The translations under genes were made by a program, and so were the position numbers. The notes below the pieces were generated by a model. The model saw only the letters and a list, made by a program, of their open reading frames with translations, did no database searches and was not told the DNA's origin. From Caldora sp. SIO3E6 (GTDB taxonomy: Bacteria > Cyanobacteriota > Cyanobacteriia > Cyanobacteriales > Coleofasciculaceae), in the NCBI GenBank assembly GCA_010672185.1, contig JAAHHL010000102.1, positions 1-12,793 on the forward strand: a DNA stretch of 12,793 nucleotides. The letters run 5' to 3'. Shown piece by piece: positions 1-6,233 of this stretch (positions within the stretch are counted from its first letter, which is position 1; the number at the start of each line of letters is the position of its first letter).

Positions 1-130
1 TGGCGCACGTCGGTGCGCCCCTACAGTTTCCATCCCCAAATCCTTATTCAACTTTTTCAATAATCCCTAATTCTTATCGGAAATTGAAACATCCTTTCCC
101 AACCCAGTAGGGGCGCAATGCTTGCGCCCT
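1..130. repeat. Hairpin-bounded trailer element of CRISPR locus 1
   Basis: Two GC-rich self-complementary hairpins (1-24 and 107-130, built on GTAGGGGCGCA / TGCGCCCCTAC) face each other as imperfect inverted repeats around about 82 bp of AT-rich DNA. The window edge may cut the left arm. Almost the same element recurs at 1721-1851 beside array 2. The interior starts with GTTTCCATCCC, matching the first 11 bases of the CRISPR repeat, but similarity stops there. It lies at the leader-distal (oldest) end of the array. It resembles a small non-coding MITE-like cyanobacterial repeat; this is inference from structure. Confidence 0.6.
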
Positions 131-154
131 CAATCTTTCCCATACCTGCTACTT

Positions 155-1055
155 GTTTCCATCCCTGTTAAGGGTGAGAGGTTTGGAGAGGTTGTTTCAA
201 CTACGAGGGCAGATGCGCAAGTTAAGGTTTCCATCCCTGTTAAGGGTGAGAGGTTTGGAGAGCAAACCAATAGACTTGGTCGAGGCTCTAGAAGCCTTGA
301 CGTTTCCATCCCTGTTAAGGGTGAGAGGTTTGGAGAGCTCCAAAAATTCATGCTGAAATGCAGGGCGACCAGTCGTTTCCATCCCTGTTAAGGGTGAGAG
401 GTTTGGAGGGTAGGATTTATGGCATTTAATTCAGCAGTAGTAGTTTGTTTCCATCCCTTTTCAGGGTGAGAGGTTTGGAGGGACTAAAGCATTATGCCAT
501 TACATTGAAGAGCACAGAGTTTCCATCCCTTTTCAGGGTGAGAGGTTTGGAGGGGGTACAAAGAACTCTCATTGTTGAAGATCCTGAAGGTTTCCATCCC
601 TTTTCAGGGTGAGAGGTTTGGAGGGTCTCCTGCAACTGTAGTGGGGGGATACTCTATTGTTTCCATCCCTTTTCAGGGTAATTAGTTTGGAGAGAAAAAA
701 AAGCTAGCTATATACGTTTAGATAGTTAGCGTTTCCATCCCTTTTCAGGGTAATTAGTTTGGAGAGAAGAAGGAATCTTATTTCAGATCGGCAGAGGACT
801 ACAAGTTTCCATCCCTTTTCAGGGTAATTAGTTTGGAGAGTGGCGTTGTTGGTAGCCCACCCCTGCAACTAGAAAAGTTTCCATCCCTTTTCAGGGTAAT
901 TAGTTTGGAGAGTTATCTGGACGCAAGCGTTTAAGGTTAACTTCCCAGGTTTCCATCCCTTTTCAGGGTAATTAGTTTGGAGAGAAGAAGAAGGCAAGGG
1001 TTATGTTAAAGGTCTAGAAGTTTCCATCCCTTTTCAGGGTAATTAGTTTGGAGAG
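155..1055 (-). CRISPR. CRISPR array 1: 13 repeats of 36 bp, 12 spacers of 33-39 bp
   Basis: Repeats start at 155, 227, 302, 375, 447, 519, 590, 659, 731, 805, 877, 949 and 1020. On the plus strand they begin GTTTCCATCCC and end GTTTGGAGAG or GTTTGGAGGG. The minus strand is taken as the transcribed strand: there each repeat has a short stem (CCCT/AGGG) followed directly by ATGGAAAC, the form of an 8-nt crRNA tag left by Cas6. Three repeat blocks are present. Repeats 1-4 carry CCCTGTTAAGGG. Repeats 5-7 carry CCCTTTTCAGGG with a GGAGGG end, an end already present in repeat 4. Repeats 8-13 keep CCCTTTTCAGGG, replace TGAGAGG with TAATTAG and return to GGAGAG. The leader-proximal block is the derived one, as expected if new repeats are copied at the high-coordinate end. 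All spacers look unique. No cas6, cas1 or cas2 lies in the window, so processing and adaptation must come from elsewhere. Confidence 0.97.
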
Positions 1056-1240
1056 AGTTCCCTTCTAAAACCCTTACCAGCAGCGCCTTCGGAATACCCC
1101 AATCGACGCACCTCTAATTATAGTAACACATCTTGCTCAAAATTGCCAAAATTACCCCCCTCAAATCCTCTCGTAGTAAAGCATCGACGCACCTCAACGA
1201 GAAATCAATAGTTTCAGCGATCTGCCGAGGTGCGTCGATG
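1056..1240 (-). promoter_or_regulatory. CRISPR leader 1 with probable promoter
   Basis: This 185-bp stretch matches 2204-2388 except at 7 positions by my count, and similarity ends almost exactly at 1240, which defines the leader. On the minus strand a TATAAT -10 box lies at 1122-1117, about 60 nt before the first transcribed repeat; no good -35 is seen. GAGGTGCGTCGAT occurs three times: on the minus strand at 1114-1102 (over the expected start of transcription) and 1195-1182, and on the plus strand at 1227-1240. The last two form a 14-bp perfect inverted repeat with a 31-nt loop. TCGGAATACCCC at 1089-1100 is shared with the cas promoter region. Confidence 0.75.
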
Positions 1241-1326
1241 AACATCAGTAGAATAATCCTCAAGCCTAGACAAGACAATGATTGGAAAACCGAATGGGGA
1301 GTGTTCCGATGAGCGTAATGCTGCGG

Positions 1327-1526
1327 TGTGTTAGCGCAGCGGACGCTGGTGGCGAAATTAACAATTGGAAACATTTGCAACAAGACCAAGGTTATTGAAG
1401 CCCCCAGCCCCCAATTCTGGGGGAGCCCGGACTCAAATTCCCCCAGAATTGGGGGATTTAGGGGGCTTTCTGCAGCTGAGCTCTATTACGAAATGTTTCG
1501 CCACCAGCGTCGCGCAGCGTAACGCA
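1327..1526. repeat. Outer inverted repeat of a nested palindromic element
   Basis: Arms at 1327-1357 and 1496-1526 are inverted copies. The inner 16 bases of each arm (GACGCTGGTGGCGAAA at 1342-1357, its complement at 1496-1511) match exactly. The distal parts carry the GTGCGTTAGCGCAGC-type motif common in cyanobacterial intergenic repeats. Within the distal part an 8-bp block, GCGCAGCG, appears inverted between the two arms. A second palindrome sits inside. No transposase is present, so this is probably a non-autonomous or hairpin repeat. Confidence 0.65.
1398..1468. repeat. Inner GGGGGATTTAGGGGGC-type dyad
   Basis: The left arm at 1398-1424 and the right arm at 1439-1468 are inverted copies sharing a 17-base core, TCCCCCAGAATTGGGGG, around a 14-nt loop. 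This is a widespread cyanobacterial intergenic dyad. Here it lies inside the larger inverted repeat at 1327-1526, as if one element had landed in another. It would fold into a long hairpin and may slow polymerase between the two CRISPR loci. Confidence 0.65.
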
Positions 1527-1720
1527 CCCTACGATTTCTACAATTACTACTCTATATATAAAACCTGTCGTTGAGTAATTTTGCCTATAATAATTCCCTA
1601 GACCCTACAGGCGCACAACTATTCCATTATGTAAAAGAATACCACCTTTCCAACCCGAAAGTCAAAGGAATAGATGGGAAAAATAGTAACGGGATGTAGG
1701 TAATAAGGGGGCATTCAATA

Positions 1721-1851
1721 AGGGCGCACGTCTGTGCGCCCCTACAGTTTCCATCCCCAAATCCTTATTCGATTTTTCAATAATCCCTAATTCTTATCGG
1801 AAATTGAAACATCTTTTCCCAACCCAGTAGGGGCGCACCGACGTGCGCCCT
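1721..1851. repeat. Hairpin-bounded trailer element of CRISPR locus 2
   Basis: The 25-bp ends at 1721-1745 and 1827-1851 are inverted copies with a single mismatch, and each end is itself a hairpin (GGGCGCAC/GTGCGCCC). The 81-bp interior is nearly identical to that of the element at 1-130, including the leading GTTTCCATCCCC. The shared sequence runs on to about 1871, just before the first repeat of array 2, so trailer and element appear to have been copied together. Confidence 0.7.
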
Positions 1852-1876
1852 CAATCTTTCCCATACCTGCTAAAAA

Positions 1877-2203
1877 GTTTCCATCCCTGTTAAGGGTGAG
1901 AGGTTTGGAAAGACAATCCAAATTGGTGGAAAGGTATATGTAGAGTTTCCATCCCTGTTAAGGGTGAGAGGTTTGGAAAGAAGTTGAAGGTAACTACAAT
2001 TTTTCCGTTAATCGTGGTAAGTTTCCATCCCTGTTAAGGGTGAGAGGTTTGGAAAGATTAACTTGGACTGAAGAAAACGACTGGGAGATAAAGTTTCCAT
2101 CCCTGTTAAGGGTGAGAGGTTTGGAAAGAGTCACTGGTTTGACTTCTTGGCAAGAGTATGCATTCAGGTTTCCATCCCTGTTAAGGGTGAGAGGTTTGGA
2201 AAG
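1877..2203 (-). CRISPR. CRISPR array 2: 5 repeats of 36 bp, 4 spacers of 32-40 bp
   Basis: Repeats start at 1877, 1945, 2021, 2093 and 2168 and are identical to each other. They match repeats 1-3 of array 1 except for one base near the end (GGAAAG instead of GGAGAG). As in array 1, the minus strand gives a stem (CCCT/AGGG) followed by ATGGAAAC, so transcription should run from the leader at 2204-2388 towards lower coordinates. No spacer is shared with array 1. The array keeps the ancestral TAAC loop throughout and shows none of the derived changes seen in array 1, so the two arrays have grown separately since duplication. Confidence 0.97.
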
Positions 2204-2388
2204 AGTACCCTTCTAGAACCCTTACCAGCAGCGCCTTCGGAATACCCCAATCGACGCACCTCTAATTATAGTAACACATCCTGCTCAAAATTACCAAAAA
2301 TACACCCCTCAAATCCTCTCGTAGTAAAGCATCGACGCACCTCAACGAGAAATCAATAGTTTCAGCGATCTGTCGAGGTGCGTCGATG
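2204..2388 (-). promoter_or_regulatory. CRISPR leader 2 with probable promoter
   Basis: This is a near copy of the leader at 1056-1240, of the same length. It keeps the minus-strand TATAAT box within the TCTAATTATAGT stretch near 2263-2272, and TCGGAATACCCC at 2237-2248. It also keeps three copies of the GAGGTGCGTCGAT motif: minus strand at 2262-2250 and 2343-2330, plus strand at 2375-2388. Similarity to leader 1 stops just after the outermost copy, so that motif marks the distal leader edge in both loci. Confidence 0.75.
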
Positions 2389-2685
2389 AAGTTGAAAAAA
2401 TTCGCTAAAACCTTTATTGTATATGACTTTGACAAGATTATCCTGGTCTTCCATTACTACTCAGTTATGGTGTTGGGTATTAAGTCTTATACTAAATCCG
2501 GATTTGGTATTACAAGATTTGCGATCGCGCTAGCAAGGAAACAGACAACAGGAGAAATGGCTCTATCGTTTTGATCAGATTTCACCAGTATGCAGTTTAA
2601 ATCGACAACAGCTTAACTTGCTTCCAGCCAAGAAATGCGCTCAAATTAGGTAGTAGTCCCCAATATTGGTATTAACTTAAAATCA
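2389..2685. other. Intergenic region, no gene supported
   Basis: About 300 bp lie between leader 2 and the next gene. One open frame at 2386-2574 starts inside the leader edge and has no recognisable domain, so I do not call it. A HIP1 octamer is at 2521-2528. The upstream region of the following GTG-started gene presumably holds its promoter, but I see no clear -35/-10 pair. Confidence 0.5.
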
Positions 2686-3219
2686 GTGAGTACTCTGACT
2701 CTACCATCTATATTAATCATCACACTGCTATTGGTAGTAGGTTTGGTGTTTTTCATCCGAGCCTCCGTGAAAGACCGCACCGAACAAGTGCAGCTAATTG
2801 CTCAAGAGCCAGAAGAATCACTGTTAACTAGATTACAGCAGTATTTTGACCAAAGAGCCTACCGAGTTACCGCAGTTGATGCCGCTACTAATCAAGTTAC
2901 CTTCCAAGGGTTTGTTCGACCTAGTTGGTTTCTCGCTATCTTTTTAACAGTGCTAGCTGCCTGTAGTATTTTTTGTTTTGCGATCGTTCTTTCCTCCCTT
3001 TACCCCCAATTCACCAGCATCTTTGTGGGACTAATTCTGCTAGCACCAGCAGCAGGAGTCTTTTATTGGCAAAGAGCAGGACGAAATGAGGAGGTTTTTC
3101 TCAAAGTAGAATCATTCACTACTGAAGATACTACTACTCAAAGCTTAATTACAGTTACTGCTCATCGTGACGAACTTGCTCAGTTACAACAGTCTCTGAA
3201 GCTCAAACCTTCCGAATAA
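2686..3219 (+). CDS. Probable CCB2/CCB4-type cofactor assembly of complex C protein
   Basis: The product has 177 residues and a GTG start. It looks like the cyanobacterial 'cofactor assembly of complex C subunit B' family (CCB2/CCB4-like, DUF2930), whose plastid relatives help attach the extra haem of cytochrome b6 in the cytochrome b6f complex. Visible features are an N-terminal membrane helix (residues 7-25), a soluble stretch with the RASVKDRT and QYFDQRAYRV motifs, a hydrophobic pair of helices (about 82-104 and 109-128), and a C-terminal part containing LITVTAHRDEL. It is probably a thylakoid or plasma membrane protein. The gene is ordinary housekeeping and unrelated to the flanking CRISPR loci. 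No strong ribosome binding site precedes it, and no other in-frame start is better placed. The identification rests on recalled family resemblance. Confidence 0.7.
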   Translation: MSTLTLPSILIITLLLVVGLVFFIRASVKDRTEQVQLIAQEPEESLLTRLQQYFDQRAYRVTAVDAATNQVTFQGFVRPSWFLAIFLTVLAACSIFCFAIVLSSLYPQFTSIFVGLILLAPAAGVFYWQRAGRNEEVFLKVESFTTEDTTTQSLITVTAHRDELAQLQQSLKLKPSE

Positions 3220-3226
3220 TTGGTAG

Positions 3227-3285
3227 GGGCGGGTTTAGGGTCACCATTAACGCATTTGACGATAGTCTTTATACAAAACCCGCCC
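3227..3285. terminator. GC-rich dyad between convergent genes
   Basis: GGGCGGGTTT at 3227-3236 pairs perfectly with AAACCCGCCC at 3276-3285 across a 39-nt loop. It lies between the stop of the plus-strand membrane protein gene and the stop of the minus-strand toxin gene. It could act as a bidirectional terminator, but the long loop and lack of a T-run also fit a common cyanobacterial intergenic repeat. Confidence 0.4.
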
Positions 3286-3293
3286 AAGCGCTC

Positions 3294-3680
3294 TCAATCC
3301 CATAACCTTTGAATGGGATAAGCATCAAACTTGACATCTCTGCTAATCAACATAAGAGAGTGATTGATAGCTTGAGCGATTAAAATTCTGTCAAATGGAT
3401 CACGATGATGTAGAGGTAGATAGCGAATTTGTAAGGTGTCAGCAAAGGAAATAGGCAATAAGAGAATATCTGAAGATTCTAGCTCAGCACCAATAGTTTC
3501 ATAGCTTCGTTGCAGTGATAACTTCCCCAGGTTCAACTTAATAGCAATTTCCCAGAGACTAGCAATACTCAGATAAACCCTATCTGCCATATCAATTATG
3601 TCTCTGAGGTTATTAGACAAATTATCATCATTTTCAGACAACCAGATAAATGTGTGAGTATCTAACAAAAAATTACTCAT
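3294..3680 (-). CDS. VapC-family PIN-domain toxin
   Basis: The product has 128 residues, the usual length for a single PIN domain of the COG3744 type. PIN toxins are Mg-dependent ribonucleases held inactive by a cognate antitoxin. The acidic residues expected in the active site are present: D7 in LLDTHTFIWL, E44 in ASLWEIAIK, D94/D97 in HHRDPFDRIL and D115 in LISRD. The start codon overlaps the antitoxin stop by one base (TAATG), a typical translationally coupled toxin-antitoxin layout. The domain looks complete, so the toxin is probably active. The RNA target cannot be told from sequence. The module lies between the CRISPR arrays and the cas operon but is transcribed independently of both. 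Confidence 0.9.
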   Translation of the reverse strand: MSNFLLDTHTFIWLSENDDNLSNNLRDIIDMADRVYLSIASLWEIAIKLNLGKLSLQRSYETIGAELESSDILLLPISFADTLQIRYLPLHHRDPFDRILIAQAINHSLMLISRDVKFDAYPIQRLWD

Positions 3681-3907
3681 TACATATATTGTTCAAAATC
3701 TTCCAACGGCTCATCAAAATCATCGGGCAATGGCAGTACAAATGTACCCTTTAAAATGCCTGAACGACGTTTTTTGACAGAATGATGCTCCTGGGGAATA
3801 TCTTGTGAGTGGTTCTCGATCAGATACTTAGCATAATGTAGAAGTTCTTGTTTAAGAGATTCTGGCATTGCCACAACCGTTTGCAAGATTTCTGTGTCAA
3901 TATCCAT
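3680..3907 (-). CDS. DUF2281-type antitoxin partner of the PIN toxin
   Basis: The product has 75 residues. The N-terminal half, with MPESLKQELLHYAKYLIE, is a helical segment typical of DUF2281 proteins. A basic linker (KKRR) follows, and then the conserved acidic tail ending DDFDEPLEDFEQYM, which in this family is thought to bind and block the PIN toxin. It precedes the toxin gene in the same transcript and overlaps it by one base. A TATAAT box lies upstream on the minus strand at 3966-3961, and a small palindrome (TTAC-TTTAT-GTAA, 3918-3930) just before the start could be an autoregulatory site. No strong ribosome binding site is visible; the start is set by the ATG at 3907. Confidence 0.85.
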   Translation of the reverse strand: MDIDTEILQTVVAMPESLKQELLHYAKYLIENHSQDIPQEHHSVKKRRSGILKGTFVLPLPDDFDEPLEDFEQYM

Positions 3908-3960
3908 TTTTTTTGGCTTACTTTATGTAAAATAATCCCAATGTTATTGCCTGCTCTACC

Positions 3961-3966
3961 ATTATA
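3961..3966 (-). promoter_or_regulatory. Probable -10 box of the toxin-antitoxin operon
   Basis: A perfect TATAAT on the minus strand sits about 54 bp upstream of the antitoxin start. No convincing -35 hexamer lies at the usual distance. It falls in the 101-bp gap between the glycosylase stop and the antitoxin start, so the module probably has its own promoter. Confidence 0.4.
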
Positions 3967-4008
3967 TCATTGACATCAATTAAAGATAGCTCAATCCCAG
4001 AATAAGAT

Positions 4009-4647
4009 TTACCCCTGTTCTAAACTTTTCCACAAATACCAACAAGCAATAGTGCGGTAAGGCTTCCATTTCTTCCCTAACTCTGCCACTGATAAGCGAG
4101 TAGGCATTTCTGCCAAATCATATAGATTCTTAATCGCTTTACGTACACCCAAATCCTCAACGGGAAGAACATCTTGACGATGCAAGGTGAACATTAGCAG
4201 CATTTGAGCTGTCCAAATTCCTACCCCCTTTACCTGAGTCACTATCTCGATAATTTCTTGATCATCCTTGGTCTTTAATTGCTCAAGAGTTGGCAAATCT
4301 GAGAGACTTTTTTGGGCTAAATCTTTAAGGTAGCGAATTTTAGGGCGTGAAATCCCTACTTCTCGCAACCTCTCCTTCGGTGTTTCCAGGATAGCTTGAG
4401 CTTTCTCCTCCGTTGAGCCATAATCCAGGTAAAGTTGCAGAAATCTTTGGTAGATAGTAGCAGCAGCCATAGTAGAAATTTGCTGTGAGATGATGCCTTG
4501 TGCGATCGCGCTGATTAAATCTGACTCTGAGGATAGCTTGAGTTGGCACAACCCTATGTTAGAGATAAGTTTACCTAAGATGGGGTCTGATTGCTGGAGA
4601 AACTCTGTGGCAACACCATAATTTGGGTATGTTGAATTGGGAGACAT
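4009..4647 (-). CDS. AlkA-type DNA-3-methyladenine glycosylase (HhH-GPD family)
   Basis: With the start at 4647 the product has 212 residues. It is a base-excision repair glycosylase expected to remove alkylated purines from DNA. The family signature is clear: a QGIISQQIS helix (residues 50-58), a helix-hairpin-helix at VKGVGIWTA (139-147), and the [12 protein letters not shown] segment in which D165 is the catalytic aspartate. The open frame extends further up to 4743, but those extra 32 codons only translate heptanucleotide repeat DNA (NSQFPIP units). The ATG at 4647 begins normal protein sequence and is the better start. No Shine-Dalgarno sequence precedes it, because the repeat directly abuts the start codon. 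Confidence 0.88.
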
Positions 4648-4703
4648 TTGGGAATTGGGAATTGGGAATTGGGAATTGGGAATTGGGAATTGGGAATTGG
4701 GAA
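4648..4703. repeat. Heptanucleotide tandem repeat, 8 copies of TTGGGAA
   Basis: Eight perfect 7-bp units run from 4648 to 4703. This is the kind of short tandemly repeated repetitive (STRR) heptamer known from heterocyst-forming and related cyanobacteria. It touches the glycosylase start codon, so on the minus strand it supplies the whole immediate untranslated leader (TTCCCAA units). Because the unit is 7 bp, copy-number change would alter the frame of any upstream start. Confidence 0.95.
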
Positions 4704-4710
4704 TAGTAAG

Positions 4711-4785
4711 TAGGTTGGGTGCAGCGCTAGCGGAACCCAACAAAATATAGATCAGCGTTGGGTTTCACTTTGTTCAACCTAACCT
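4711..4785. repeat. GTTGGGT/ACCCAAC intergenic dyad repeat
   Basis: GTTGGGT at 4714-4720, ACCCAAC at 4735-4741, GTTGGGT at 4757-4763 and a closing AACCTAACCT at 4776-4785 form overlapping inverted repeats. Such GTTGGGTTTC-type dyads are common between cyanobacterial genes and have no known protein product. It probably folds into one or two hairpins upstream of the glycosylase gene. Confidence 0.55.
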
Positions 4786-4793
4786 ATATTTAA

Positions 4794-4814
4794 CTACCAC
4801 CTACCACCTACCAC
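4794..4814. repeat. Short heptamer repeat, 3 copies of CTACCAC
   Basis: Three 7-bp units sit immediately before 4815 and run into the complement of the WYL gene's TAG stop codon, so the tandem repeat begins exactly where that coding sequence ends. It is a second STRR-like array, in the same intergenic gap as the TTGGGAA repeat. Confidence 0.85.
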
Positions 4815-6233
4815 CTACTTATACTGATTCCAAGTTAATTGAATATCCGAAGCCATACTTTGTCGTAACTCAAGAGGCAGCAAAACTTCCACCTTGGAAC
4901 CCAAGGCTCGTAACCATCTCATGACATAATAGTCTGTAAGTCGGTAATCGACTTGGTAGTAGATATCGGTGGTAGGTCGAGATTGGAGAACTTCTAACAG
5001 AGTTTGTCTTTGTTCAGGATTAGGGGTATATTGCTTAATTAATCTGGCCGCGCGATCGCAATCAATCGCCTTGAACTTTTCGTGAATGCTAATACCCTGG
5101 ATATAGCTTTGATGAAAATCCCGCTCAAATCGCAGGAGTAGCAATCCGGTTTCTTTATAAAAATCACAACCCCAAGCTTCTTTTAACATACTGTTGACGG
5201 TTTTAGGGGTAGGCAAGCGATTGGCTAGATATTGCTCCCTTAATAGTTGGGGGATACGGGGATCTTGCCAATCTAGAGGTTCTAGGTGTTGAGACATAAT
5301 GCGATCGAGGCGATATTTGTACCAGTTGATTTCATCTCTGGGAGTGGTACCATAGCCACAGAGATATTTGGCCCGTTCCATAAAATAGATACAAACAGGA
5401 TAAACTACGCACTCCTTAATCCGATTTTGGTGAGCGCTATAGTAGGTTAGTAGTAGAGGGAGAATCTTGCCAGAATCCCAAATTTCCTGTAGCTCACTCT
5501 GAATTTGATCTACTCTATCTTCAAGATAGCTTGATTCCGGTACGACATAATCCACATATAAGAAGACGCGATTATTGTCTTCCTCTACTTCTCCTGCCGA
5601 AATTTTTCCCGCTAAGACGGGAAAACTCGGATCGAGAAAACTCAACTTACCTAAAGTGCTAGCTACATCAGCTTGGATTTTCGGAGTCAAGTTGGTATCC
5701 ATACTATAGTTATCTGATTTACTAACAATGGGTAAACTATCCTTGCGGCAATATTGCTTACTCCTACCAGTAGTATTGGTTAGCCGTTGCAGCCAATGGC
5801 GACTGACTAATAACTCAAAATCGCTTTGCAGTGATTTGCGCACCTGAGCAAAGAGTCTTTCGGCTAAAAGCGGTTTTATATCGGAATCAGAGATAGGGAT
5901 TTGCTTTTGTAAGGAATGTTGCCACTGTTCAATTTCCACTTCATACTCCAATAACCATTGCCTAGTTATTTTGTTACAAGCACAATCAGGGTCTTGATGG
6001 TTTTTGATATCTTCGAGTTTTTCATCCTGGTGATTGTCACTAAAGAATGCTTGACGCCAATCTGCATAGGTAAAGGAGTTGGGAAGAGCAGTATATCCAT
6101 CGTCGCCGTAGAGCCAACGTAATAATACCCAAAGTCGCACGGCACGGGTAAGATTCTGACTTTGGTCTAGGGAACCTTTGGCGAGTTTTTGTAATAGTGT
6201 CGGGTTGGGAGGGTTGTTAAAAATAAAATTCAC
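4815..6233 (-). CDS. WYL-domain regulator, TIGR03985-like CRISPR-associated protein
   Basis: The product has 472 residues and a GTG start. The centre and C-terminus match the WYL fold: a beta-rich stretch, ECVVYPVCIYFMERAKYLCGYG (about 274-295, with KYL where WYL is usual), then INWYKYRLDRI (302-312). The ending, with YYVMRWLRALGSKVEVLLP (435-453), is typical of WYL proteins. The N-terminal part (about 28-62 and 120-155) is helical and may hold a winged-helix DNA-binding region, but I see no clean motif. Proteins of this type (TIGR03985) are recalled as cyanobacterial neighbours of type III cas genes. WYL domains bind nucleotide-type ligands and usually control transcription; a WYL protein in Synechocystis represses a type I-D locus. 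The gene diverges from the cas operon across 191 bp, so control of that promoter is likely but inferred. Confidence 0.8.
   Translation of the reverse strand: MNFIFNNPPNPTLLQKLAKGSLDQSQNLTRAVRLWVLLRWLYGDDGYTALPNSFTYADWRQAFFSDNHQDEKLEDIKNHQDPDCACNKITRQWLLEYEVEIEQWQHSLQKQIPISDSDIKPLLAERLFAQVRKSLQSDFELLVSRHWLQRLTNTTGRSKQYCRKDSLPIVSKSDNYSMDTNLTPKIQADVASTLGKLSFLDPSFPVLAGKISAGEVEEDNNRVFLYVDYVVPESSYLEDRVDQIQSELQEIWDSGKILPLLLTYYSAHQNRIKECVVYPVCIYFMERAKYLCGYGTTPRDEINWYKYRLDRIMSQHLEPLDWQDPRIPQLLREQYLANRLPTPKTVNSMLKEAWGCDFYKETGLLLLRFERDFHQSYIQGISIHEKFKAIDCDRAARLIKQYTPNPEQRQTLLEVLQSRPTTDIYYQVDYRLTDYYVMRWLRALGSKVEVLLPLELRQSMASDIQLTWNQYK

Larger units (their letters stand above)
1241..1720. other. Gene-free spacer between the two CRISPR loci
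   Basis: I see no convincing gene here. Short open frames that cross it are built from the palindromic repeats at 1327-1526 and have no recognisable protein sequence. From about 1530 to 1720 the DNA is AT-rich and unstructured apart from short purine runs, and contains no recognisable degenerate CRISPR repeat. It separates the two near-duplicate loci. Confidence 0.6.

Noticed and set aside
26..61. Degenerate terminal CRISPR repeat starting GTTTCCATCCC (also at 1747)
   Set aside because: Only the first 11 bases match; the remaining 25 do not, and the sequence belongs to the hairpin-bounded trailer element.
122..391. Open frames on both strands across array 1 with repeated VSIPVKGERFGE-type peptides
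   Set aside because: They are translations of the CRISPR repeats and have no independent coding evidence.
155..1055. Plus-strand transcription of the CRISPR arrays
   Set aside because: The ATGGAAAC tag following the stem, the TATAAT box, and the derived repeats at the high-coordinate end all favour minus-strand transcription.
1114..1574. Open frames on both strands between the CRISPR loci
   Set aside because: They consist of leader and palindromic repeat sequence, with no recognisable protein features or ribosome binding sites.
2147..2359. Open frame starting in array 2 and running into leader 2
   Set aside because: It is made of repeat, spacer and leader DNA; the matching leader 1 sequence does not keep a comparable protein.
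2386..2574. 62-codon frame after leader 2
   Set aside because: It starts on the last bases of the leader motif, has no Shine-Dalgarno sequence and no recognisable domain.
4648..4743. N-terminal extension of the AlkA protein from a start at 4743
   Set aside because: It would be encoded almost entirely by the 7-bp tandem repeat, whose copy-number changes would break the frame; normal family sequence begins after 4647.
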